From Haladaptatus cibarius D43 (GTDB lineage: Archaea; Halobacteriota; Halobacteria; Halobacteriales; Haladaptataceae), in the NCBI RefSeq assembly GCF_000710615.1, contig NZ_JDTH01000002.1, positions 1,046,082 to 1,110,081 of the forward strand: a stretch of 64,000 nucleotides of DNA, given 5' to 3'. The notes beneath the pieces are model-generated. The model saw only the letters and a program-made list of their open reading frames with translations, searched no databases and had not been told where the DNA came from. Shown here in pieces: positions 15,379 to 22,295 of this stretch. The translations under genes were made by a program, and so were the position numbers. Each line of letters begins with the position of its first letter. Position 1 is the first letter of the stretch.

Positions 15379-16089
15379 TCATGCATCGTCGCTCGGTGGA
15401 AGCGCGGGCATCTCGTTCCACCCGCAGAACAAACATGAGTAGCCACTAACTGTCCACGGTGCATAGCAGTGACAATCCGGACAGCGCGGTGTGCCGTCGG
15501 CATCGACGAACGCACGACCGTCGTCGCCATGTTTCGGCTCTCGTTGGGATGGCGGATCTGGTATCTGTTGGAGGTCTTGGTACGAAAACGAAGACCGCGA
15601 GTGCGCCTGTTCGACGGCAAGTCGGAAGTTGTCGTCATCGCGACCGCCCCATTTGGGGAGTCGCTTCCGGTGAGCCACCGCGGCGACGAGCAGGTGCGGG
15701 TCGTGCGGGATACGCTTTCGCATGAGCTGAGCGGAGAGTTCCCACGCGACTTCGACGGCGTCGTCTTTCGCGAGAGGTCGCTGGGTATCGTGGAGCGACC
15801 CGCACTTGCACGCTCGCGGTGGGTTCTGTCCTTCGGTTCCTGCTTCTGGAACCGGCCGAGTCGTATCCATCGCCGGAACGTAGAAGCGGACGAGGCCCTT
15901 CGCTCGCTCGGCGGCATGTGAGTGCGGCAGGATGACGTGGCGATTATGCCGGAAGCAACTGTTGCAGATTTCGGGGTCGCGTTGGATCAGTTCGACGAAG
16001 ACGTTCTCTGGACGACGTTTTTTCGGCGGTGCGTGCTGGTCTTTTGGTTCCCACTGGTAGGCGGGACTCTGATTTTGGACGGAGGCCAT
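15379..16089 (-). CDS. Zinc-ribbon protein of haloarchaeal viruses/plasmids, function unknown
   Basis: The 236-residue protein starts at ATG 16089 (MASVQNQSP), where the acidic composition begins. It has three cysteine groups: EICNSCFR with nearby histidines (HVILPHSHAAERA), ACKCGSLHD, and a C-terminal ribbon CPDC...CLFCGWNE. The last group has the same layout as the 52-residue protein encoded at 16621-16779, which ends its ribbon in CVDCGWNAE. DNA or RNA binding is likely, but no catalytic motif is present. The gene lies between a winged-helix gene and the truncated gene at 15372. Confidence 0.6.
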   Translation of the reverse strand: MASVQNQSPAYQWEPKDQHAPPKKRRPENVFVELIQRDPEICNSCFRHNRHVILPHSHAAERAKGLVRFYVPAMDTTRPVPEAGTEGQNPPRACKCGSLHDTQRPLAKDDAVEVAWELSAQLMRKRIPHDPHLLVAAVAHRKRLPKWGGRDDDNFRLAVEQAHSRSSFSYQDLQQIPDPPSQREPKHGDDGRAFVDADGTPRCPDCHCYAPWTVSGYSCLFCGWNEMPALPPSDDA

Positions 16090-16160
16090 TGGTGGTTGAA
16101 TCCAGCAGACGCTCGACGTGTGGTGCGCCGATGTGGAGAAAAGCGTCGCTGGTGAGATGG

Positions 16161-16182
16161 CCTGCCCGTCCACGCGGGCAGG
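16161..16182. terminator. 8-bp hairpin between element genes
   Basis: CCTGCCCG (16161-16168) pairs with CGGGCAGG (16175-16182) around a 6-nt loop, between the winged-helix gene and the zinc-ribbon gene. It may be a terminator or 5' UTR structure. No U-tract follows. Confidence 0.3.
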
Positions 16183-16223
16183 GGTTATCCTCTTCTTAGT
16201 GACTCTGTCGGCATAGGCTTTAC

Positions 16224-16478
16224 TTAGATTTCGTCAGAATCGTCAGCGAGTCTGTAATTCTGGCGCGGTCGCTCACCCCGCTTCGGGATGGCAATTACTG
16301 TCTCCAGACGCCACTTTTCGGCAAGATTACGACAACGTTCGAATATGTTACTGCGACTGGCTTCGAGTTCGTCGGCAATATCTGTTGGATGTGCGCCGGG
16401 CTGAGATTCGTCTGCCGGGTCATCGAGCTTATCAACAGCGGCGAGGATTTCGTCGTCAGGGATTCTTGAGCGTGGCAT
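16224..16478 (-). CDS. Winged-helix DNA-binding protein of the element
   Basis: The 84-residue protein starts MPRSRIPDDEILAAVDKL and carries a winged helix-turn-helix: HPTDIADELEASRSNIFERCRNLAEKWRLE, then a basic wing IPKRGERPRQNYRLA. This type serves as repressor or control protein in haloarchaeal viruses and plasmids. Its ATG overlaps the stop of the preceding 48-codon gene (TAATG), so the two are probably translated together. The repeated TTATGCGA motif near 19390-19444 is a possible binding site (speculative). Confidence 0.65.
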   Translation of the reverse strand: MPRSRIPDDEILAAVDKLDDPADESQPGAHPTDIADELEASRSNIFERCRNLAEKWRLETVIAIPKRGERPRQNYRLADDSDEI

Positions 16479-16624
16479 TAGCGGTTGATGTCCGTTGGTC
16501 GGATGCGTTTCAGTTCGACCAGTTCGCCGTTGGGCGCTCGAATGGCAACAACGCGGTCGGGGTCGTCGTCGATGGTCTGGAGTGGTGCGCCGAGAACGAA
16601 CTCCGTTGGCAGGTTGACGGTCAT
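16478..16624 (-). CDS. Small element protein, 48 residues
   Basis: It starts at ATG 16624 (MTVNLPTEFVLGAPLQTI) and ends DINR. The composition is acidic and haloarchaeal, with a predicted beta-rich fold. It overlaps the end of the zinc-ribbon gene by 4 nt and its own stop overlaps the winged-helix start, so the three genes form a tightly coupled row. No motif or family was recognised. It could be a small regulator or accessory subunit. Confidence 0.5.
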   Translation of the reverse strand: MTVNLPTEFVLGAPLQTIDDDPDRVVAIRAPNGELVELKRIRPTDINR

Positions 16625-16779
16625 TCGTCCTCCGGGTCTGGTTTCCGGCGGCGATGCTTCTCGGCGTTCCACCCGCAATCGACACAGGCGCGAACGCCGC
16701 TGGATTCATTCATCGGAGCGAAGCCACCGCACTCCGGACAGGGGTCGGTCGTCGGGCAGTCGATGCTCGTATCGAACAT
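16621..16779 (-). CDS. Small zinc-ribbon protein, 52 residues
   Basis: The frame from ATG 16779 encodes one zinc ribbon, DPCPECGGFAPMN...RACVDCGWN, and a basic/acidic tail. It lies 2 nt downstream of the reconstructed end of the large DUF5817-type gene (stop at 16782) and overlaps the next small gene by 4 nt, so it belongs to the same transcription unit. The ribbon layout matches the C-terminus of the protein at 15379-16089. It is probably nucleic acid or protein binding. Confidence 0.55.
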   Translation of the reverse strand: MFDTSIDCPTTDPCPECGGFAPMNESSGVRACVDCGWNAEKHRRRKPDPEDE

Positions 16780-16781
16780 CG

Positions 16782-17243
16782 TTATCGGTAGTCCTCCAGT
16801 GTTGTCGTGTTCGGGAGGTCGAACGCATCGTAATCCTGCCTCTCGTGTCGGGGTGAGGTTGCGCTCGCGGCACATCCGCTGGACGGCGGTCGCGTAGGCC
16901 GACCGGTCGTGGTCGGTAACGACCGGGATTTCAATCGCGAACTCCGGTGCATCGTCGCGAAGTTCATCAGGGGTTTGCAGTCGCTTCCGGAGTTGGTTGG
17001 CAAAGGCCGCCTTTTTGCTGTTGAACGCGCCGACGAACACCACGTTTCCGATGAGATTTCCGTAGGGTTCGTTTGCGTCAATCGACGGTGTGAGTGCCTC
17101 TTCTTGTTTGTCTTCGCGGGATTCGAACAACTGCCGATAGGCGCTGTGGTGTCCGTACCGCGACTGGATTGCAAGCCCGATTGCGAACGTCTTGTGGAGA
17201 TGAGTGGCGGCATGCACGGCGACGAGGCGAACGGCTACACAGC
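16782..17243 (-). pseudogene. Detached C-terminal part of the large DUF5817-type protein
   Basis: After the 68-bp duplication the original protein continues out of frame with LAIQSRYGHHSAYRQLF, LTPSIDANEPYGNLIGNVVF and further acidic sequence. Near the CCCC at 16850-16853 a second slip of one base is needed to reach the natural-looking end ERQDYDAFDLPNTTTLEDYR and the stop at 16782. Both breaks removed, the gene at 17235-19382 would encode roughly 890-900 residues. No start codon with support exists for this part, so it is probably not made. Confidence 0.6.
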
Positions 17244-17274
17244 CCCGATTGCGAACGTCTTGTGGAGATGAGTG
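17176..17274. repeat. 31-bp direct repeat making a 68-bp duplication
   Basis: An exact 31-bp sequence at 17176-17206 recurs at 17244-17274. The 68-bp offset is not a multiple of three and breaks the large gene. Both copies encode THLHKTFAIG. Confidence 0.85.
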
Positions 17275-19382
17275 CAGTCGGCATCGAAGTTCTGGGCGAA
17301 TTTCGGCAGGCGAACCTCGCGGGTCAGCCCGACGTCGTTCAGGTCGAGCAGGTGAACCATCGTTCCGGCCAGCCCGAGTGCTTCTCGGGTGATGACGCCG
17401 CGGAACTCGGCTTCCGAACACTCGAAGTCGCCGCGGTTGAGTCGCTTCGTCATATCGCAGAGGTGGTTCTCGGCGTCGCGGAGTTCGGCGATGTAGTCCG
17501 CACCGTCTTCGACGCGGTTCGGAAGATAGCCGAGACAGCGCGACGACCACAGGAAGTCGCGATGGTTTTCGACGAACTCGGCGAACTGCCCATCCTCGTC
17601 CAGTCGTTCTGGTGGGAGCACTCGGTTGAACGTCCGGGTGCTGGCTAACGCTCTTGCGATACACACCCAGAACTGCATGGGGCCATCGTACTCAGCAGAG
17701 ACTACCAAGTGGTCGCGGTCGGCGTCGTAGTACCAGCCCGGTTCGCCGCGGTCGTCCTTCTCTTGGAGCGGGTAATCGACGATACCGACCCCGTTTTCGG
17801 GGGCCGAGGCCACCGCACCGATTGCGTTCCACCGTGCCAGCCAGCCGATGCTGTGGTGGTGCGGAAGGCGGGTGCGATCGGTGTCGTCCTCTGGGGAGGG
17901 GGCCTCGTGTGTGCGCGTGTTTACACGGCTATCGTCTGACGGATTGCACACTTCGCTAAAGGCATCATCAAGTCGCCGCTGTTGTGCGATTTCGTCGTCT
18001 AACCAGTCGAGATACTGTTCGCCCGCTCGGAGCAGTTCGACGTGCTTGTTCTGGTCGGTGCCGAAATCTGCGGCCAACCCGAGTTCAATGATTCCCGCTT
18101 CGGACGAGGTACCGTGCAGACACTGCGACCGCCGCGATGGCGACAGTGACGCCGCAGAATCGAGAGCGCTGTACGAGAGGGTTTGACCGGACTCTGCTCG
18201 AAGCGCTCGAAGGATTCGAACCTGCGTGCTGTTCTGTCCCAGTTCCTCCCTTGCTCTTTCGACGCGCTTACCCACACTCTCAGGATGCTGTGTGTTGGAG
18301 TCGTAGCTAACAGGGAGTTTGTCGCGATGGTCGGCGAAGAGTCGTTGGTGGCGCAGACCACTTCCGACGAGCCGAACCGAACACCCTGCCGCGAGTTCGG
18401 CGAGATACTCGCAAACCATCTCGCGTTGTGAGCGGTCGAGGTTCCAGAACGACTCCGAGAGTCGAACGTCGATGGTCGGTTCCTCGTCGGACAGCGCGAG
18501 GAGGCGACCGACAACGAACGTATCCTCCAGTGACGACCGACCGTGACCGGTCAACCGGAGTCGGTCGATGAACGTTTCGACCGCGTCCGATGACCCTTTA
18601 GCAATCTGTGTAACGAGTCCAGGGAGGTTGCTGTCTTCGAGTTCGATACCCGCATCATCGAGGATCGCGGCAATCGTGAGGCTGTCTCTCTCCTCCGCAA
18701 TCTCACGAAGCACGTCTGCCAGCATTTCGCGGACGTGGTCGGTCTCAAGAACGGCCTTCGATATACTTGATAGCGGTTTATTGAGCGCGATGGTCGCGAC
18801 CGAATTGATTGGTGGCTGTTGAGTGAATGTCATCTCGCCCGCGATGCCAAGGTCGGGGACATCGACATCGAGGTCATCACTGCGTTCGAGATACTCCTCC
18901 AGTTCCTCGCGGAACGCGCCCATCCACCACTGACCAACTTCAGCGGCTTCTGCTTCGAACGCCGAATAGTACTCCGAAAACGCTTCCTTCGCTTCGTCGC
19001 TGAAGACCGCGTTCATCCGATCGTGATACTGCTCGTACTCCTCACCGAATGCGGAGTAGTACTCCGAAAAGGCCTCCTTCGCTTCCTGTTCGAGGAACTC
19101 GGCCTGTGTCTCGATGTCCTGCTGGATTCGAGTTTCAAGCGCGGCGTAGTTTTCGACGTTCTCGAAACGCTCTCGTTCCCCTGCTTTCTCGGCGAGGATT
19201 CTAGCGCGGACTTGCGCGGCGACCTCGCGCTCGTCGTGACTGAATCGGATTCGGAGCGTCTTCGCGTCGTGCTGGTGGCCGCAGAGCCGACACTGGGCCG
19301 TTTGTTGTTCGCGAACGTCTTCGACTAACCAGAAGCCGTGGCAGGTCGAACACCCGACGACGTTGTACGTCACGCCGGGCAC
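17235..19382 (-). CDS. Large zinc-ribbon protein of DUF5817 type, truncated by frameshift
   Basis: The 715-residue frame starts at GTG 19382 or at the GTG three codons later (VTYNVVGCSTC). The N-terminal ribbon CSTC...CRLCGHQH (C11, C14, C31, C34) is the DUF5817 hallmark. Residues 65-145 are a charged coiled coil with an exact repeat EAKEAFSEYYSAF at 100-112 and 130-142. The rest is a long helical region found in haloarchaeal plasmid and provirus proteins, ending with TMVHLLDL and LPKFAQNFD. Translation stops two residues after THLHKTFAIG because of a 68-bp duplication, so about 180 C-terminal residues are lost. A replication or maintenance role is possible but unproven. Confidence 0.65.
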   Translation of the reverse strand: MPGVTYNVVGCSTCHGFWLVEDVREQQTAQCRLCGHQHDAKTLRIRFSHDEREVAAQVRARILAEKAGERERFENVENYAALETRIQQDIETQAEFLEQEAKEAFSEYYSAFGEEYEQYHDRMNAVFSDEAKEAFSEYYSAFEAEAAEVGQWWMGAFREELEEYLERSDDLDVDVPDLGIAGEMTFTQQPPINSVATIALNKPLSSISKAVLETDHVREMLADVLREIAEERDSLTIAAILDDAGIELEDSNLPGLVTQIAKGSSDAVETFIDRLRLTGHGRSSLEDTFVVGRLLALSDEEPTIDVRLSESFWNLDRSQREMVCEYLAELAAGCSVRLVGSGLRHQRLFADHRDKLPVSYDSNTQHPESVGKRVERAREELGQNSTQVRILRALRAESGQTLSYSALDSAASLSPSRRSQCLHGTSSEAGIIELGLAADFGTDQNKHVELLRAGEQYLDWLDDEIAQQRRLDDAFSEVCNPSDDSRVNTRTHEAPSPEDDTDRTRLPHHHSIGWLARWNAIGAVASAPENGVGIVDYPLQEKDDRGEPGWYYDADRDHLVVSAEYDGPMQFWVCIARALASTRTFNRVLPPERLDEDGQFAEFVENHRDFLWSSRCLGYLPNRVEDGADYIAELRDAENHLCDMTKRLNRGDFECSEAEFRGVITREALGLAGTMVHLLDLNDVGLTREVRLPKFAQNFDADCTHLHKTFAIGAV

Positions 19383-19389
19383 CCCCTGT

Positions 19390-19444
19390 TATGCGAAGAT
19401 GTCGCATAGTCAGGCGATGATTTCCGACTCTCTCCGTCGCATAA
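19390..19444. promoter_or_regulatory. Triple TATGCGA motif upstream of the DUF5817-type gene
   Basis: TATGCGA (19390-19396) and its complement TCGCATA (19402-19408) form an inverted repeat around 5 nt, and TCGCATAA occurs again at 19437-19444. All lie within 62 nt upstream of the GTG start at 19382. The arrangement suggests an operator for an element-encoded regulator. Confidence 0.45.
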
Positions 19445-19452
19445 CCTAACCT
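19442..19452 (+). repeat. Right copy of 11-bp repeat flanking the element
   Basis: Identical to TAACCTAACCT at 10671-10681. It lies 30 nt before the coxA start, within its promoter region. Confidence 0.45.
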
Positions 19453-19482
19453 TTCTTTACCCCGTAGTACTCACCCTCTCGC

Positions 19483-21249
19483 ATGGCAGCTACAGGGCAG
19501 ATAGCTCTCACCGTAGTGATGGGAGTGTTTTTGCTGGCGGTCGCCACGTTCCTCGCCCGAATCGAGGACTGGCGGTCTTACACGCCTCTTAGCGGAGGGG
19601 GCTATGGGTATGCAGAATCGACCGGGCAGGCCCACGAGGAGAAACCTGCCGGAATCATTCGGTGGTTAACGACAGTTGACCACAAAGACATCGGCCTACT
19701 GTACGGAACGTACGGTATCATTGCCTTCGCGTGGGGTGGCATCGCAGTGCTTCTCATGCGTGCGGAACTCGCCGCACCGGCGACGGACTTCATTGATCCG
19801 AACCTCTACAACGGGTTGTTGACCACGCACGGCATCACGATGCTGTTCCTGTTCGGGACGCCCATCATCGCGGCGTTCTCGAACTACTTCATCCCGCTTC
19901 TCATCGGCGCGGACGACATGGCGTTCCCGCGAATCAACGCCATCGCGTTCTGGCTCCTGCCACCCGCGGCGATTCTCATCTGGTTGGGATTCCCGCTCGC
20001 GATGCTCGGGTTCAACGTCGAACCCGCACAGTCGAGCTGGACGATGTACACGCCGATTTCCGCGGAGCGCGGCCTCTCGTCCAATCCGGACGTCCTGAAC
20101 CCCGGGATGGACTTCATGCTCCTCGGCCTGCACCTCTCCGGTGTCAGCGCGACGATGGGTGCAATCAACTTCATCGCCACCATCTTCACCGAGCGTGGCG
20201 ACGATGTCGGATGGCCTGACCTCGACATCTTCTCGTGGACCATCCTGACCCAGTCGGGACTCATCCTGTTCGCGTTCCCGCTTCTCGGGAGTGCGCTCAT
20301 CATGCTCCTGCTCGACCGGAACTTCGCCACGACGTTCTTCACTGCGGAGGGTGGCGGCCCGATCCTCTGGCAACACCTGTTCTGGTTCTTCGGCCACCCT
20401 GAGGTGTACATCCTCGTCCTGCCGCCGATGGGACTGGTCAGCCTCATCCTCCCGCGGTTCGCAGGGAGAAAGCTGTTCGGGTTCAAGTTCGTCGTCTACT
20501 CGACGCTCGCAATCGGTGTCCTCTCGTTCGGTGTCTGGGCGCACCACATGTTCGCCACGGGTATCGACCCACGGCTTCGCGCGAGCTTCATGGCGGTGTC
20601 GATGGCGATTGCAATCCCGAGCGCGGTGAAGGTGTTCAACTGGACTACGACGATGTGGAACGGTCGGCTTCGAATGACGACGCCGATGCTGTTCTGTGTC
20701 GGTTTCATCTCCAACTTCATCATCGGCGGCGTGACCGGCGTGTTCCTCGCGGCCATCCCGGTTAACCTCGTGCTCCACGACACTTACTACGTCGTGGGTC
20801 ACTTCCACTACATCGTCATGGGTGCCATCGCCGTCGCTGGCTTCGCAGGCATCTACTACTGGTTCCCAATCTACACCGGTCGAATGTACCAGAAGAAACT
20901 CGCACACATGCACTTCTGGCTCACGATGATCGGAACGAACGTCACGTTCTTCGCTATGCTGTTCCTCGGTTACGGCGGCATGCCCCGACGATACGCGACG
21001 TTCCTCCCGCAGTTTGCAACCATGCACCAACTCGCCACCGCGGGCGCGTTCCTGATGGGTATCGGTCAGCTCATCTTCGTTTGGAACATCGTCCAATCGT
21101 GGCTCGAAGGGCCACACGCCCCCGCCGACCCGTGGAAACTCGGCGAGGACGGCCTGCTCACGAAAGAGTGGACGTGGTTCGAGAAGAAACAGGAAACGGC
21201 GCTTACAGACGGCGGAGAAGCCGACGGCGCGCACAGTTCGGACGACTAG
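19483..21249 (+). CDS. coxA: Cytochrome c oxidase subunit I (heme-copper, aa3 type)
   Basis: The 588-residue protein holds all redox ligands of subunit I: heme a histidines H116 (TTHGITM) and H442, heme a3 H440 (VGHFHY), and CuB ligands H305 in WFFGHPEVY with the cross-linked Y309 plus H354-H355 (WAHHMF). An extra N-terminal helix precedes the usual KPAGIIRWLTTVDHKDIG start. It reduces oxygen to water in the cytoplasmic membrane and pumps protons. Subunit II is not in the window. Small cox-cluster proteins lie on both sides, but the upstream pair is now separated by the inserted element, which ends 30 nt before the ATG, so the promoter may have been altered. A weak TTCTTTACC box sits about 26 nt upstream. 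Confidence 0.96.
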   Translation: MAATGQIALTVVMGVFLLAVATFLARIEDWRSYTPLSGGGYGYAESTGQAHEEKPAGIIRWLTTVDHKDIGLLYGTYGIIAFAWGGIAVLLMRAELAAPATDFIDPNLYNGLLTTHGITMLFLFGTPIIAAFSNYFIPLLIGADDMAFPRINAIAFWLLPPAAILIWLGFPLAMLGFNVEPAQSSWTMYTPISAERGLSSNPDVLNPGMDFMLLGLHLSGVSATMGAINFIATIFTERGDDVGWPDLDIFSWTILTQSGLILFAFPLLGSALIMLLLDRNFATTFFTAEGGGPILWQHLFWFFGHPEVYILVLPPMGLVSLILPRFAGRKLFGFKFVVYSTLAIGVLSFGVWAHHMFATGIDPRLRASFMAVSMAIAIPSAVKVFNWTTTMWNGRLRMTTPMLFCVGFISNFIIGGVTGVFLAAIPVNLVLHDTYYVVGHFHYIVMGAIAVAGFAGIYYWFPIYTGRMYQKKLAHMHFWLTMIGTNVTFFAMLFLGYGGMPRRYATFLPQFATMHQLATAGAFLMGIGQLIFVWNIVQSWLEGPHAPADPWKLGEDGLLTKEWTWFEKKQETALTDGGEADGAHSSDD

Positions 21250-21260
21250 TCCGACAGCAG

Positions 21261-21282
21261 TCGAGAATCGTTTGATTCTCGA
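21261..21282 (+). terminator. coxA terminator hairpin with downstream T-rich tract
   Basis: TCGAGAATC (21261-21269) pairs perfectly with GATTCTCGA (21274-21282) around GTTT. A T-rich tract (TTTTGTTTTTCTTTC) follows near 21329-21343. Confidence 0.55.
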
Positions 21283-21361
21283 ACAGATCACAATCGAAAC
21301 GGACAGTAATCGACGGAACCGATTTCCCTTTTGTTTTTCTTTCACCGAGTCGTGATTCAGT

Positions 21362-21448
21362 TTACGTCGTTGCGAGGATGATTCCCATCGAAAACATGAG
21401 TACGGCGATGCCGCCGAGGACGAGCAACAGCAGTTCTTTTTCGGACAT
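21362..21448 (-). CDS. Tiny single-helix membrane protein in the cox cluster
   Basis: A 28-codon frame starts MSEKELLLLVLGG and continues as one hydrophobic helix to ATT at the stop. It has a polar head, a membrane span and no shadow gene on the other strand. Such single-helix peptides often belong to oxidase complexes. It is convergent with coxA and divergent from the DUF7520-type gene. Short length limits certainty. Confidence 0.45.
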   Translation of the reverse strand: MSEKELLLLVLGGIAVLMFSMGIILATT

Positions 21449-21508
21449 ACTCGAAATAGGCACGAGTGGATGAAAAGGCTAATCCTTGCCCTGTCGCAAC
21501 GTTGATTC

Positions 21509-21775
21509 GTGCCCTCTCGACTCCACGGACGGTGGCTCGTCGTCGGTCTGTACGCCCTCATCGTCTCGTTCGCCGGATTCGTCGGCGTCCTGCTCGGTCT
21601 GTACGGTCCGGAGGATATGCGCCCCGTCTCCCTGTTAGGCCTCATCGAAATTCAACCAACAGCCATCGGGTTGGCGATTTTCGGCATGACCACCATCGGA
21701 CTGTTTCTCGGGGTGTTGCTCTTTCTCGTGATGTTCGTCTCCGAACGCTACGACGAGGCAGACCCGAAGGCCTAA
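21509..21775 (+). CDS. Cox-cluster membrane protein (DUF7520 type)
   Basis: The 88-residue protein starts at GTG 21509. It has two membrane helices, LVVGLYALIVSFAGFVGVLLGLY and IGLAIFGMTTIGLFLGVLLFLVMFV, separated by a loop of about 20 residues. This head and spacing match the small DUF7520 proteins commonly found beside haloarchaeal oxidase genes. It probably assists the oxidase (inference from neighbourhood). The universal stress protein gene follows 24 bp later. Confidence 0.65.
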   Translation: MPSRLHGRWLVVGLYALIVSFAGFVGVLLGLYGPEDMRPVSLLGLIEIQPTAIGLAIFGMTTIGLFLGVLLFLVMFVSERYDEADPKA

Positions 21776-21799
21776 GCCAAACCCCTGCGACGTGCCATC

Positions 21800-22198
21800 A
21801 TGTACCACGTTCTGTTGGCGTTGGACGAAACCGAGGCGCGCGCAGTGGCACAGGCAAACGCGGTTATTTCCCTCCCCGAATCGGCATCGAAAGTCAAAGC
21901 GGGCCTTTTGCACTCATTTACCGACAATCCGAGCGGCGCGTCCGCACTGCAAATTGCGAGTGTCCGGCGGGCACAGGAAACGTTGGAAGCGGCCGGAGTC
22001 GAAACCCACATCGTCGAAGCCAGCGGCAATCCCGCGGACGTCATCCTCGACATCGCCGCGGAACAGGATGTTGACTGCGTCTGCGTCGGCGGGCGACGAC
22101 GGTCGCCCGCCGGAAAAGCTCTCTTCGGCAGTGTCGCCCAATCCGTTATCCTGAACGCAGACCGACCAGTCCTCGTCACTGGCGGGGGAGAAGTGTGA
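21800..22198 (+). CDS. Universal stress protein (UspA family)
   Basis: The 132-residue protein is a single Usp domain: MYHVLLALDETEA at the start, a helix-strand core, and the ATP-binding type motif CVGGRRRSPAGKALFGSVAQSV near the C-terminus, followed by RPVLV. Single-domain Usp proteins bind ATP or AMP and dimerise. Roles range from stress tolerance to metabolic signalling, and a specific role cannot be assigned. It follows the DUF7520-type gene closely and ends at a strong shared hairpin. Confidence 0.9.
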   Translation: MYHVLLALDETEARAVAQANAVISLPESASKVKAGLLHSFTDNPSGASALQIASVRRAQETLEAAGVETHIVEASGNPADVILDIAAEQDVDCVCVGGRRRSPAGKALFGSVAQSVILNADRPVLVTGGGEV

Positions 22199-22228
22199 GA
22201 AAAGGACCCCGTCTTTAACGATGAAAAA

Positions 22229-22266
22229 CAGCGGAACGACGGGGTTCCCACCCCGTCGTTCCGCTG
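22229..22266. terminator. 16-bp perfect hairpin between convergent genes
   Basis: Arms 22229-22244 and 22251-22266 are perfectly complementary around a 6-nt loop. The hairpin lies between the usp gene and the leftward acyl-CoA ligase gene, so it can act on both transcripts. Confidence 0.6.
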
Positions 22267-22295
22267 AGTTGTCCTACTGAGCCGATTACTGTCGA

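Larger units (their letters stand above)
10671..19452. mobile_element. Decayed provirus-like element inside the cox cluster
   Basis: The segment between DUF6684 and coxA is foreign to the cox cluster. Nearly all of its genes read leftward and are of viral or plasmid type: small-terminase-like proteins, a ParB-methyltransferase, an HNH nuclease, zinc-ribbon proteins and a DUF5817-type protein. Three reading frames are broken. An 11-bp direct repeat lies at both ends. No integrase, large terminase, portal or capsid gene was found, so it is a remnant. A true left edge near 10790 is also possible, because a small host-like frame (10731-10796) is cut there. Confidence 0.7.

Noticed and set aside
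15235-15438. 67-codon plus-strand frame after the halocin gene
   Set aside because: It overlaps the halocin stop and the better supported minus-strand truncated gene and has no promoter. It is probably a shadow.
18211-18223. tRNA T-arm-like sequence AGGATTCGAACCT
   Set aside because: No acceptor, D-arm or anticodon arm can be formed around it, and it lies in the coding frame of the DUF5817-type gene.
10671-19452. Integrase or recombinase gene for the element
   Set aside because: I looked for tyrosine and serine recombinase motifs and transposase signatures in all frames of this region and saw none.
19696-21645. 649-codon minus-strand open frame opposite coxA
   Set aside because: It is the antisense shadow of coxA, with Arg/Glu-rich composition and no motif.
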